Shown in pieces: positions 34,962 through 47,229 of a stretch of 64,000 bases of DNA. Location: NCBI RefSeq assembly GCF_050003625.1, contig NC_134398.1, positions 109,696,171 to 109,760,170 on the forward strand, given 5' to 3'. The first letter of the stretch is position 1, and every line of letters starts with the position of its first letter. Source of the stretch: Haematobia irritans. Its lineage: Eukaryota > Arthropoda > Insecta > Diptera > Muscidae. The position numbers and the translations under genes were made by a program. A model generated the notes under the pieces. It saw only the letters and a list, made by a program, of their open reading frames with translations. It made no database searches and was not told where the DNA came from.

Positions 34962-36593
34962 TTGGCAATGAACATTGCGGATCGCCTTAAGTGGGTACAA
35001 AAGAAAGGGTTTTGCGTAAACTGTATTAAACCCGATCATCGTTCCAAGGAATGCACATCCAAGACATGCACTAAGTGTTCATGTAAACACAATTCGCTGC
35101 TGCATCTTGAAAAACAACAAATTGCCAGCAACAAACCCTCACAATCTAATAGTGAAGCATTACGCTCAACCTCAGTGGCATCAGCGAACGCTCGCCCGGC
35201 AAGGATTCTACTCGCAACAGCAGTAATAGAAATAACAGCCAACAATGGACGATCCGGAAAATTCCGAGCATTGTTGGACTCAGGATCCCAAATCAACATA
35301 GTCTCCGAAAGACTAATTAAAGCCCTATCCATTCAACCAGAACGAGCAACACTAAGTATTCAAGGAATTAGTGGAAGACAAGCTACACAGCGGGTAAACG
35401 TTAAATTCGAGTCACTCACAAGCAAGTTTTCATCTAGGCTGGAGGCTTATGTTCTCCCAAACATAATACCACATCAAACTAGTGTATCGTTCGACATTTC
35501 ATCCTGGTCTATTTCCAAAAACATAATGCTGGCACACCCATCGTTCCAAAATTCGGCAAATATTTATGTGTTACTTGGCGCAGAATTTTACTCTCATCTT
35601 CTGCTATCAGGAACATTACACTTAGCAGACAATTTACCCGTCCTGAGGAACACAAAACTTGGGTGGATCGCCTGTGGACGATTACCCGACGACAGCACAA
35701 CCGAAGCAACATGTGCAGTTTTTAGTGAAAACGATACAGCAACAAACGAACTACTTGAAAACTTCTGGAAAATCGAGGAAGTTCCTGCAGAAAGCAATCT
35801 CACAGTTGCAGAACAGGCGTGTGAAACTCACTTCATTCAAACCACAACCAGAGATCTCAATGGAAGATTTGTTGTTCGTCTACCCCTGTCTGAGGATGCC
35901 GCAACACTTGGTGAATCAGAAACATCCGCATATTCCAGGTTCCTTGCCTTGGAACGACGATTCAAACGCGATAACAATCTTGAAAAACAATACAAGGACT
36001 TCATGCAGTCATACGAAGATCTTGGTCACATGACTCAAATCGATCCCAAAACCCTGCCAGGCCCTCGGTACTACATTCCGCATCACTGTGTTTTGCGTCC
36101 GGAAAGCAGCACAACTAAACTTCGAGTCGTATTTGATGCTTTAGCAAAAACGTCAACAAATCGGTCCCTAAACGACATTTTACTGACTGGTCCAACAGTG
36201 CAAGGGGACATATTTGGAATGATTCTACGTTTCCGACTACCCAGATTTGTCTTCACCACCGATATTGAAAAAATGTATCGTCAGATTCTCGTGGACGAAC
36301 GAGACAGGAACCTTCAACTCATTTTATGGAGGGATAATCCAGGGGAGCCTGTACGACATTTTCAACTAAACACCGTCACTTATGGAACATCATCAGCTCC
36401 CTATCTGGCGACAAGGTGTCTACAAAGGCTAACGACTATCCGGATGGACAAATATCCGCTTGGCGCAACGATCCTTAAGCAGGACTTTTACGTCGATGAC
36501 GGGATGAGCGGTTCAGATAGTTTAGTAACAGCTAAGGAAACGCAATCTCAACTCACCTCCTTACTTAAGGAAGCCGGCTTCAAGTTGCGGTAG
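34962..36593 (+). pseudogene. BEL pol, zinc knuckle, protease and reverse transcriptase
   Basis: 543 open codons. CVNCIKPDHRSKEC is a C-x2-C-x4-H-x4-C knuckle; a second Cys-rich piece follows. FRALLDSGSQINIV is the aspartic protease site. RT: LRVVFDALAKTS, FTTDIEKMYRQI (catalytic Asp), LNTVTYGTSSAPYLA and FYVDDGMSG (YVDD). It stops at TAG 36591-36593 just after 'LLKEAGFKLR', inside the normal pol frame, so RNase H is detached. The frame itself is undamaged. Confidence 0.85.
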
Positions 36594-36677
36594 TGATGTG
36601 CAAACCAACTCCTCCAAGACATACCGCAAGATGATCAAGAAGTCAACGTTGATTTTGAAAACGCGTCAATCAAGGCA

Positions 36678-38049
36678 TTGGGACTAATATGGAGACCAGC
36701 ATCGGATCAATTCTGCCTTAGGGCAAATCGTCAGCCAGTCTCAGTGATAACAAAGCTATCTGTCATATCAGATAAAGCACGAATCTACGCTCCGTTTGGT
36801 ATAGCAGGCCCAGTCGTAGTGACAGCCAAGATATTCATTCAACAACTTTGGGAGGATCAGATATCTTGGGATAACAAATCATCTACAAAATCAACCACCG
36901 CAATTCATTCGGTTGTCTTCAACGAGTTGTGGCTTATATGCAGCGATTTATCAAAAACAGCAGGACATCGTCAGCAGACCGACCAGCAACCAAGCTACTA
37001 AGCCCAATAGAATTAACTTCAGCTTTGCATCTAATAGTCAAAACCATACAATCAGCTGACTTCAAAGACGACATTAACAAGTTAAAGACAACCAAAGAAC
37101 TCAGCAGATCCAGCCCAATTATCAGTCTATCCCCCTTCCTTGACAAATCAGATATTCTTCGAGTTGGCGGAAGACTAGATGCGTCAAATCTCTCATACGA
37201 AATGAAACATCAAATAATATTGCCTTATAATGACCCCATCGTCAAACTAATCCTCGTGATGCTGCACAATGAAAACCAGCACTGCGGTCCACAAACGTTG
37301 CTAAATACTACAAGAGAAAGGGGATTCTGGATTATAAAGGGCAAAACAATGGCAAGGAACACAGTTCACAATTGCATTCGTTGTACAAAGGCCAAACCAA
37401 AAATGTATCAACAGATAATGGGTGATTTACCAGAAGACAGAATAACGCCATGTCGACCCTTCTTAAACACTGGAGTAGATTATTGCGGTCCATTTTGGGT
37501 ACACTACAAGCTTAGGGGAAAGCGTCCACACAAAGTGTATATCGCAGTCTTTTGCTGTTTTGCCACAAAGGCAATCCACATGGAAGTTGTGACAGATCTC
37601 ACTACAGACGCCTTTATTGGTGGTCCAGTGAATATTTGTCACAACTCCAACAGAGACACAAATGGAGGACGACCTCAGCAAATATCAAACCCGACCAACT
37701 TGTCATCATCAAGGAGGATAACGTACCGGTCATGCAATGGCCACTTGGACGCATCATCAAAACCTACAAAGGACAAGATGGAAACGTGCGTGTAGTCGAT
37801 GTCAAAACTTCATTAGGTGTAATTAAACGACCAATCCATCGCTTAGCGCCATTATTCAATGATGATATCAAAGAAAAGGAGGATCACAAAAGAACAAGGC
37901 CAACAGATGAACAGAAGCCAAACACATCAAAACGATCGATGCCCAATAACTTTAATTTATTGTGCACAACACTACTGGCTCTTCTGATACTACCGGTTGT
38001 ATTATGCAATCCCATGCGACCACAACCATTTGAAACAAAACCCGGATGA
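36678..38049 (+). pseudogene. BEL pol, RNase H edge and integrase with internal deletion
   Basis: 36678-37001 has KLSVISDKARIYAPFGIAGPVVV, the BEL post-RT block. 36929-37795 gives RVGGRLDASNL, then integrase zinc ligands (HNENQH...CIRC) and the first catalytic Asp (NTGVDYCGPF). The rest of the core (second Asp and Glu) is deleted around 37620, joining to the C-terminal WPLGRIIKTYKGQDGNVRVV region in another frame (to 38049). Integration activity is lost. Confidence 0.8.
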
Positions 38050-39679
38050 TATTTGGAAGGTATTGGTACGGCACGGATAGCCACAGCAGAATGGAAGCTC
38101 ATGGTCTACTACAATCTTATACCCTTTAGATCAGAAATTGACAACTTCGCTGACGGTATAAAGATTTTCTCCGATCTATGCAAAATGTCTCCTCACGAAG
38201 CAATGTGTAACAACTTCGCATCTCATCTCAAGCAAACTAGAACAGATTTAATCCAAGATAGAGATATCATCATGCCAAGGAGATTGCGTAGAGGTGCTCT
38301 AAATATTGTCGGTAATGTCGCAAGATCTCTGTTTGGAATTCTAGACGCGGACTATGCTACCGAAATGGACAATACGATACAAAGAGCAGAGACGGACAGA
38401 AGCCACCTCACATCGCTGTTACACAATCAAACTTCAATTATCGACTCGACCTTGAATATAATAAACTAGAATAAATGAAGTCCAAACCACCATATCGACG
38501 ATACATAACCAAGTGGTATAAGACAAAGCTCAGCTAAGGATAGCTCACACAGTAGCTCTTCTTGCCAACGAACTAACTCTAGCAGCAACAAGACTACGCC
38601 AAGTTGAAGCGGAAATCGTTAATGTTCTTACAGATTCTCATCACGGTAGGATCAGCCCATCCTTACTAACGCCGGATCAGCTGCAAAGAGAAATTAACGT
38701 AATCAAGGCTCATCTACCGATATCACGAGTTCTACCTTTCGATGACATTGACCTCATTCAATTCTACAAAATCATGCGAGCAAAGGCAGCAGTCACTAAA
38801 GACAAGGTTATGTTCGAGATAAGACTTCCTCTAGTTGACCAGCAAACGTTTGAGTTGTTGAAGATATTTGCGGGGCCCGCAAACGAGAACGGCACCCTTG
38901 TTGCGATACACCCCCAAACAGAGTACTTAGCGATCAATCTTCATCGAGATGAATACATGCCACTCTCCAGCGATGACATTCACAACTGTATGCAACCAAG
39001 CAGTGACATTTTTATCTGCGATAATAATCACGCAATGTTCTCGAAGGGATCTATGGCGACTTCGTGCGAAGTAGATATGTTCAGACATAAACCAACAAAC
39101 AAGTGCAAACTCAACATTTACAAGGAGTCTATCATCTGGCAACAACTACATCACAAGAACCAATGGATTTATGCTACCAAATGTGAAATTGACGTCAGCA
39201 CTGATTGCGGAACAAAAACTCTACAATACACGCTCCAAGGTTCCGGAATCATCAACCTTGAACCAATTTGCACCCTTAAAACCTCGGAAGTCACTCTTCG
39301 AGGTCATTATAATGCATCAAGCTTTATTCAAGCATCTTACTCTCGCTTTCCGAAATTTAATCTAACAACGCATGAGAGAGAGCCCACTGCACTTCTCAAC
39401 TCGACTGATCAGCTTTTAATAAACCATACCGAGCAGCTAACAGATCTCCAGAACAAACTACAGGAAGCTGACATTTCAACTTTACGCTCCACCTACCGTT
39501 CCGACAGACATCATCATATGGCGATAAGTTACACAACTCTTATCATGTCTTCAATGCTGTTGATGTTCTACCTTGGATGGAGATTTCTGAACAGAGGAGG
39601 TGAATCAATCCAACCACCCAATCCACAACCACGTCAAACCGTTCCGGACACGTACACTGCCCAGTCACCCGAAATTTAA
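37939..39679 (+). pseudogene. BEL env-like region, broken
   Basis: ATG at 37939 opens a hydrophobic leader (LLCTTLLALLILPVVL) and stops at 38047-38049. 38053-38469 includes a basic cleavage-like site, RRLRRG, followed by a hydrophobic stretch (ALNIVGNVARSLFGIL), as in baculovirus F-like envelopes known from insect retroelements. 38774-39679 is a Cys-rich ectodomain with NHT/NAS/NLT glycosylation sites and one membrane segment (LIMSSMLLMFYLGW) near its end. At least two stops or frame breaks. Similarity to roo env is from layout, not alignment. Confidence 0.7.
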
Positions 39680-39713
39680 ATGTCTCTTACTAGTTGAACC
39701 TGCAGCGTTCAAC

Positions 39714-39724
39714 GTGGGGGAGAA
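39714..39724 (+). promoter_or_regulatory. BEL polypurine tract
   Basis: GTGGGGGAGAA directly before the 3' LTR; primes plus-strand DNA synthesis. Confidence 0.8.
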
Positions 39725-40222
39725 TGTTCAAGAACGCAGCTTCATTATATCATTACGCTGCTATATTATATAGCATAAATATAATTAACATTAAACCCAT
39801 AGTAAACAGCATTTACGCTGCTATATTATCAAGCATATATATTTAAATATTATTTTCATTGTAAGCAGCAGAAGTCAATAGCCGACCAATTTAAATAAAG
39901 AATCTAATTTCACCGTCAACAATTGAACAGGTTGTCGACTTCTGCTGCACTAGTTCATTAACACTAATATCTAAGTCAGCATAAATATTACTTAAATCAT
40001 TGGCATAGCATAGGCTAGATAACTTAGTATATCGATTAATCATCAGTTATTTAGTATAAATAACGTGAATGAAATAAAACATTATGCTAGAACAAATTTG
40101 CATTGTACATCATTCAAATCAACATACGGTTCAAGTACCCTATGTCCCATCTAAAACTGTTCTTGTTTTGTACTTGAACAATATTAGGAAAAGAATATTC
40201 CCTGAATATTCAAAATTATACA
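39725..40222 (+). repeat. BEL 3' LTR (498 bp)
   Basis: As 5' LTR but lacking 'gtacggtacatgtt' after 'ggctagat', with about eight substitutions. Confidence 0.95.
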
Positions 40223-40746
40223 GACCATATACCAACACCATGTACCAAATTTCAGACGGATCGGATGAAATTTGTTTCTCTTTAAGGCTCGGCAAGCCAA
40301 ATCGGGGGATCGGTTTATATGGGGGCTATATATAATTATGGACCGATGTAGACCAATTTTTGCATGGTTGTTAGAGACCATATACTAACACCATGTACAA
40401 AATTTCAGACGGATCGGATGAATTTTGCTTCTCTTAGAGCAATCGCAAGTCAAATTTGGGGGTCCCTTTATATTGGGGCTATACGTAAAAGTGGACCGAT
40501 ATGGCCCATTTGAATTACCATCTGACCTACATCAATAACAACAACTTGTGCCAAGTTTCAAGTCGATAGCGTGTTTCGTTCGGAAGATAGCGTGATTTCA
40601 ACAGACGGACGGACGGACATGCTCAGATCGACTCAGAATTTCACCACGACCCAGAATATATATACTTTATGGGGTCTTAGAGCAATATTTCGATGTGTTA
40701 CAAACGGAATGACAAAGTTAATATACCCTCATCCTATGGTGGAGGG

Positions 40747-41039
40747 TATAAAAAATCACAACGAAATAAAAATAGGACTAAGAACATTCATTATTGTCAT
40801 TCGCAGATGACGTGTTCGAAAGAGTTGCGTACAGGCTTAAAGGCGCAACGGCGACACTTCATAGGTCATGCCAAATTAAAATGCACGATTCTACATGATG
40901 AAAAAAGAAAAGAATTATATAACCTAAAATATGAAAAAGCAACAACTATTTGACGAATATACAAGAGAAGTAATGGATTAGCGCAATTAACAGGAGCCGG
41001 CCTGTAAGTGGGACAGATCGTACCTTAGTAGGTTGTGGG
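40747..41039 (+). other. Gypsy 3'-flank motif and unassigned sequence
   Basis: 40785-40960 repeats the 31870-32045 motif, so alpha 5 was inserted in a tandem of this motif. 40960-41039 is unassigned. Confidence 0.5.
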
Positions 41040-43410
41040 GGGCATGTCTGCTCGCGACTAAAAAGGAATCATGCGATCCCTCCGTGGCAAGTTCGAGAGA
41101 AGCGCTATATCCAGTTCGAGAGAAGCGCTATATGGAATAACTGCGGCGCAGTTACAAGCAGTAACTAATAAAATTATCCCCTGGTTGTCGGCGATATATA
41201 AAGGATGTATAAACTTATCATGTATCCCAGGAAAGTGGAGGGAATCAAAAGTCGTTTTCATACCTAAAGCGGGAAAAGCCTCTCACTCGAGGGCGAAGGA
41301 TTTCCGACCTCAGCTTATCTTCATTCCTACTTAAGACTCTGGAGAGGATAATAGATATTTTCTTAGAACTAACATCGATTCAAGTTTGTTCTCGAAACGA
41401 CAGCATGCATACTCGATGGGCAGGTCTACTGAGACCGCATTACATGTACTAGTCAGCTTTATTGAAAGCTCACTATCTGTCAAAGAATACACAATCGTGG
41501 CGACAAAGAATACACAATCGAAGGGGCGTTCAATAATGTCCATCCGAGCTCGATATTAAATGGACTGACAACTCTGAATGTTGATCCATATATACTTAGG
41601 CTGTTAGACGAACTGCTAATGAAGAGACGTATTTCAGCCACACTAGGACAAGCAAGCATACAAAGGTATGTGAACAGAGGCACTCCCCAAGGAGGAGTTC
41701 TATCACTTCTTCTTTGGAATGTTGCTATAAATAACCTTCTGGTTACCCTAGAAAAAGAAAGGATAAAAGTGGTGCCATACGCAGATGATGTGGCTCTGGC
41801 AGTCAGGGGAAAATTTCCATCCACAATCAGAGATATTATTCAGAGGGCCCTCCGGATGACTGAGAAGTGGGCGAGAGACAATGGTCTTGGGGTAAATCCT
41901 GCAATGACAGAATTAGTCATGTACTGAAAAGAAAAGAACTTTAAGCTTAATATTGAAGAAAGGGCGAGAAAAGCAACGGTAGCTTTGTACTCGTGCAAAA
42001 AGGCAATAGGAAAAAAGTGGGGACTAAAACCAAAAATTGTGGATTGGCTATACACGGCAGTGGTTAGACCTATAATGCTATATGGTGTTGTAGTCTGGTG
42101 GCCGGCACTTCAGAAACCGACTTGTTTAGATAAAGTTCGGCGTATGGCGTGTTTGTGTATTTCAGGCGCATTCAGCAAGACAGGAACAAATTCCCTTAAT
42201 GTCATGTTGCATCTATTGCCTTTAGACATTTTGGCCAAACAGTCAGCTGCAACAACGGCTGTGCGGTTGCGCGAGTTATCGCTGTGGTCGGAAAAAACTT
42301 ACGGTCACAGTTCGGTCCTCAAAATAATGCCAGATGTGCCTAACGTAGTGGATTACACTTTGGCGAGTCCACTTTTCGACAAAAAGTTTGAGACTCTAAT
42401 CCCCAACAGTGAGGCGTGGTGCACACAGACCCCGGGGAATAAAGAATATATATATTTCTACACTGATGGCTCCAAATTGGATGGACAAGTGGGGTTCGGA
42501 GTATATTCTAATGATCTGGAACTTCGAATAGCGAAAAGATTACCTAATCACTGTAGTGTTTTTCAGGCTGAAATATTAGCAATAAGAGAGGTGGTGAATT
42601 GGCTGAGAAGTAATGTTCCAAAAAATGTGGGCATTAATATATACTCAGACAGTCAACCTGCAATAAAATACTTGGACTCTGTGTTCCTCAACTCGAAAAC
42701 GGCCATCGACTGCCGCAAATCTCTCAATGAGATGGCTGAGCAGTACAATATTCACCTAATATGGGTGCCTGGTCATAGGAAAATACCGGGGAACTGCCAA
42801 CTACCTTACATATTCCAGGGGAACTAGAATTTGTTGGTATGCCCCTAGCTACCTGCAAGCTCATGCTGCGTGAGAAGGCTGTTATGATGGCAAATGTTCG
42901 ATGGGAGAATTGAAAGGGTTGTAACGACACCAAGCAAATATGGCCCCATTTCAACTTAAACCGCACACTAGATATGCTAATGTTCTCGAGACGTCAGATA
43001 TCACTCCTGATATCTGCTATAACGGGTCGCTGCCTGATAGGCGATTTTGCAAAAACTATTGGCGCTAAGTATAATGACTATTGTATGAGCTGTCATGAAG
43101 CGGAGGAAAAGGAATCAATTAAACACCTCTTGTGTGAGTGTCCTGCATTATATGTAAAGGGCAAGCAACTTTTAGGAGCATATAGCTTCAGATTACTGGC
43201 GGATCTGGAAAACGTTAACTTAAGCAGTCTGCTAATATTTTTGGAACAATCTGGTTGGTTCAGCGAAGAAAAATAATCGAGAAGGTTCAGCGGTTAAAAC
43301 TAGAAGTGCCCATATGTAATAGGTACTTTTAGTTAATGTGGTATCACAATGGACTGAATAGTCTAAGTGAGCCTGAATCTTAATCGGGCTGCCACTTTAA
43401 CCTAACCTTG
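41040..43410 (+). mobile_element. I-group non-LTR retrotransposon, copy 3, 5'-truncated
   Basis: Longest of the three copies: RT to 3' tail with TAACC repeats at 43393-43409. The 5' end is within RT at about 41040-41070, where a 23-bp stretch 'gttcgagagaagcgctatat' is doubled. The start of copy B (43063) lies inside it because the window's left edge cuts copy A. Confidence 0.85.
41071..43276 (+). pseudogene. Non-LTR ORF2: RT, RNase H and zinc-binding tail, several frame breaks
   Basis: Fragments in order: IPGKWRESKVVFIPKAGK (41220s), GRSTETALHVLVSFIESS (out of frame at 41400s), QRYVNRGTPQGGVLSLLLWN, VVPYADDVALAV (41770s, catalytic), KWARDNGLGVNPAMTELVMY. 41985-42827 holds RT thumb and RNase H: FYTDGSKLDG, FQAEILAIREV, IYSDSQPAIKYL, WVPGHRKIPGNC. 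A deletion there removes the last Asp. The tail 42974-43276 has the zinc motif. GTPQGG and RNase H place it in the I/LOA/R1 assemblage; the exact clade is open. Confidence 0.8.
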
Positions 43411-43853
43411 ATTCCGAGCCAAAGAAGCGGAGAAATGAAGTAAGGATACTTTTAAGAAAGAATTGTCTATTAAATTTAAGTTTTGCGTACTTGATTCTAG
43501 GCAGCAAATTTTTATTTATTCGTTTTTTCTGTTTTTTTTCATGTGCTATTAAAGTCCTTTAAAAACGTGTTAACGACAACTTAAATTTTCAAATTCAAAT
43601 TCGACTTCAAGTAGAAATTATGCTATGTCTCAATTAAAAATCGTCTTTAAAATAAAGTGTTGAAAAACGTCTCCTATTTTTAAACGCTTTTTTGCTTTGT
43701 TGTCAAGATGCAAAAGACAGCAATTTTAAAACAATTTCTTAAATTTTTAAGAATTTTTCACAATTATTAAAGACAAGTTGACCTTAGTCAAACTAAATTT
43801 TCTTTTATTTTAAGATACCCATTTTTTATTTGAATCACTTAATTGTAAGAAAA
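43411..43853. other. Unidentified block shared with copy A
   Basis: Counterpart of 353-796; nothing recognisable. Confidence 0.4.
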
Positions 43854-44698
43854 CAAGTAAGAAAAGTCCATGCACCACTTTGTAAATCCACATTTTTATA
43901 CTATATTAAATCCGTCAAATGTGTTGGGTGCTATAATCTATAGACTTAAAATTTAAGTCGGCTAACGCCCTGGGATGGTACACTATGTTAGTAAAAAATA
44001 TGGGAAACATTTTAATCTGAACCAATTTTGAGGCAACTTCGCAAAAGTGTATTTACGATTTATCGGTCGATAGATATGTATTAGAAATAAAGGAAAATTT
44101 GAGCCACTTTTACAAGTTTTCGACTTAGCAGTGCGATTTTATACGAAAAATGTGGGTATTTTGGCCATTTTTGCCCAAATCGGAAATACATATATATGGA
44201 AGCTATATAGAAATCTGAACCGATTTCAACCAAATTTGACATGCATATTTAGTATTTTAATTCTACTCCCTGTGCAAAATTTCACATAAATCGGACTACA
44301 ACTTTGACCTCTGTGGTCATATGGCGTAAAATCGGGCGAAAGATATATATGGGAGCTATATCTAAATCTGAACCGATTTCAATAAAATTTAGCACACTAC
44401 TAACTGTACTCCTAGTGCATATCTAAATCTGAACCGATTTCTTCCAAAATCAATAGGGTTCTATTCTGACCCAAAACAGGAACTTGTGCCAAATTTGAAG
44501 GCGATTGGACTTAAACTAGATCACAAAAATGTGTTCAAAGACAGACGGACGGAAGGACAGACGGATATGGCTATATCGACTCAGGGACCCACCCTGAGCA
44601 TTATTGCCAAAGACACCATGTGTCTATCTCGTCTCCTTCTGGGTGTTACAAACATATGCACTAACTTATAATACCCTGTTCCACTGTGTGGCGCAGGG
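43854..44698 (+). repeat. Gamma dispersed repeat (copy B)
   Basis: Counterpart of 797-1655, about 14 bp shorter, followed by TATAA. Confidence 0.6.
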
Positions 44699-44782
44699 TA
44701 TAAAAACTACTTTATAGAAAAGTTCATCGTATTTCGGACAAGGAAAAAAGCTTTATATCAGGATGGTGTATCAGTTAGATTC

Positions 44783-45313
44783 TTGAGACTCATTCTACAG
44801 CACGTCGTTGGTGTTATGACACATATTTTCAATCACTGCATAACGAGGTCCCACTTTCCTAGTATATGGAAAGTTGGCAGAAATATACAGGTGGCAAAGA
44901 TGACATCACCTATTGGCCCCAATGATTGTAGACCCAAAGTATTCTTTCAGTTTTGTCAAAGATCTTCGAATCTATTCTATCTTCCCAGATTACTAAATAT
45001 CTGAATGAGAATATACTTTTGTCTCCATTTCAATCTGGATTCCGAGAGGCACACAGTTGCACTACAGCGGTACTAAAGGTCATGGAGGATCTATGATCCG
45101 AATATTTCTGTTTAGTATTCTTAATAATGACGTATTCTCGGTATGTAAGTATACCGTATATGTACATAACTAAGGAGGCATTGGCAATAGACGATACCGT
45201 CGGGATGTTGAATGAGGAGCTGCAGTTATTGTGGGATTGGGCGAATTCAAATGGTTTGTCTCTCAATCCAAACAAATGTTCGGTTTTACCTATAAGTAGA
45301 TACCATATTGATA
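44783..45313 (+). pseudogene. Non-LTR reverse transcriptase fragments (copy B)
   Basis: 44783-45068 equals 1740-2021. The sequence continues directly into 'ggtactaaaggtcatggagg' (no Transib-like element). A deletion then removes the DFTKAFD and GVPQGS regions, joining to 'tttctgtttagtattc' at 45108. It ends at TA 45312-45313 where delta starts. Confidence 0.75.
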
Positions 45314-47034
45314 CACTGTTAGAAAAATATGTTTTTCATATGTTCCGATATAAACAAAATGTGTTTCGGGCACAATTTTAAAACACAATATATTTAAGTG
45401 CAAACATGTAATGTTCCTAAACTAACACTAAATATTTGGGACATCTATGTTAATATCTTAGAATATATTATGTTTGTGGCATGAATGTTCCATAAAAATC
45501 ATATGTGTGAATGCAAACATATATAAATTTACAAATTTCGACTAAACATACATATGTTGTGATATTTTATTCAAAGCGACAGAGAGAGTATAGAGAAAGA
45601 AATAGAGATGGAAACCGGGAGAGTTGACGAAAGATATCAACATAACACAGCGAAAGAATCCAAAGAGAACAATTTCTGTGAAACCGCTTGTATGTTGTTT
45701 CGGACAACTGTTTTATGATAAGGCCAAAAATATGATATGCTTAAGTCTAATATTATTTAATTTTAATAAAGAGAATATACATTCGGAAGCAAGAGAATAG
45801 ACATTTGAAAAACAAACAGCATATGTTTTCGCCTTGAGAGCAGCATTTTATGTATGTGTGGACATGTGTTTTGTTTACCATTTTGGCATTATGGGCACAA
45901 TTTTTTTCTTGGTTCGTTAAAAGAAATCAGGGGTCTTCATAAAAATAACGAAAGGGCACTATACTCTTTTTAGAGTTGGGACAGTAAAATGAAATAAGGA
46001 GGAAATAGTGATAAATTACACAGTAAAATGTATAAAAACAAAGTTTAGTTCTTTATTAATAAGTAGTCCACGAGGAGTTGACGGACACCTTCAAATATAA
46101 AAGCGGGCAGCGAGTTTTGCATCTAAAACAATTTAAAAAGTTTATTTTCTTTAAAATGAATTATTAACGAAAAATAAAAGACATTTTAGAGCGATGGTGT
46201 TCAATGCCAGTAAAAAACTGTTCACGCCTAACTAAATTTATGTTTATATTATAAAATTATTTATGTATGTTTATACTCGACTCCACGTTCTTCTTTTGTT
46301 AGAGTTTTTGAATTCCTCCCAAATTTTAAAGTTTTGTACCAAACACAGTTTTTTGTTACAAAATTGTTATTTTTGCAATAAAAAATAATATTTTATCCAA
46401 AATCAGTCAATTTCGTTTATATCAAGCACTGTTACTGACTATAAATCTTTAATAACCCACATTTCGAAGTTTCATTATAAAAATTTAATATAGTGTAAAT
46501 ATAAATGTGTAAATAAAAAAAGTGTTCGGTCGGAGCATTATTTAACATGACACATGTTAAATAATGTCATGTTTGCATGGGCTCGTGGGCGCTGCAATCT
46601 ATGCTATATAAATGTAACTTATAACGATAATTATCTACTGGTGACTATAACAGCTACGTAGTCCAGTGGATAGTGTGTTGGCTTACAAACTGTATGGTCC
46701 TCGGTTCGATTCTCGGTGCAGGCGAAAGGTAAAATTTAAAAAATTTATAAAAGTGAATAATTTCTTCAACATTATTTGTATTACAGAAAAAGGTGCCAAG
46801 AACTGAAATATTCCGTGGAAGTGAAAATTACGAGTATGTTAGACAATGAGCACAATCGTCTTTGGGAAAAATTCTTCCAAGCATGTAATATTTTTGGACT
46901 CAAAATGCTTCCAAACATATAATATGTTCACATAAAAGAAACATATTAATGTTTCGGCAGTATCCAATAATATATGTGCTTCCTGCAAAATATGTTTGGA
47001 ACATATGTTAAAGAAGCGATTTTTTTTGAGGGTG
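45314..47034 (-). mobile_element. Delta element 1, both ends present (1.72 kb)
   Basis: CACTGTTAGAAAAA at 45314 and ...TTTTGAGGGTG at 47034, flanked by TA (45312-45313, 47035-47036). Ends are imperfect inverted repeats (CAC....AAAAA). Both ends are rich in 'aacatat/atatgtt'; the centre has a tRNA-like stretch (46655-46725). No ORF. At 46536-46566 a 14-bp perfect hairpin (CATTATTTAACATG, 3-bp loop) replaces the tRNA-Ala-like part found in the copy at 50085. A TA duplication suggests a Tc1/mariner-mobilised MITE. Confidence 0.7.
46655..46725 (+). other. tRNA-like sequence within delta 1
   Basis: Counterpart of 9018-9080, with one difference in 'cttacaaac'. Confidence 0.45.
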
Positions 47035-47229
47035 TACGGATAATTTGCCAGTACTCAAACTTAGTTGTTCGAATCTGGAATATGTTAGGAAGGCGGGATC
47101 AAGGCCGTAGCCAGGATTTTAATTCGGGGGGGGGGGGGGGGGGGGGTTCAACTTTAAAAAAAAATATTCATATAATCTCATGTGTACAAAATTTTATTTA
47201 TGCATAGGTATGTATACAATATTTTTATA

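Larger units (their letters stand above)
32917..40222 (+). mobile_element. BEL/Pao LTR retrotransposon with env-like region
   Basis: 5' LTR 32917-33428, 3' LTR 39725-40222, target duplication GACCA at 32912-32916 and 40223-40227. Order: gag, zinc knuckle-protease-RT, RNase H/integrase, env-like. The integrase C-terminal signature (LVIIKEDNVPVMQWPLGRI) is typical of BEL/Pao. Env-bearing BEL elements such as Drosophila roo are the nearest known type. Several stops, frameshifts and deletions show it is inactive. About eight substitutions and a 14-bp gap separate the LTRs. Confidence 0.95.
32051..40746 (+). repeat. Alpha dispersed repeat 5, interrupted by BEL element
   Basis: CAAGTATATACGG at 32051; GGTGGAGGG to 40746. 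Monomers run from about 32330 to 32916 and from 40223 to 40500. The BEL element with its 5-bp duplication sits in one monomer. Confidence 0.85.
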
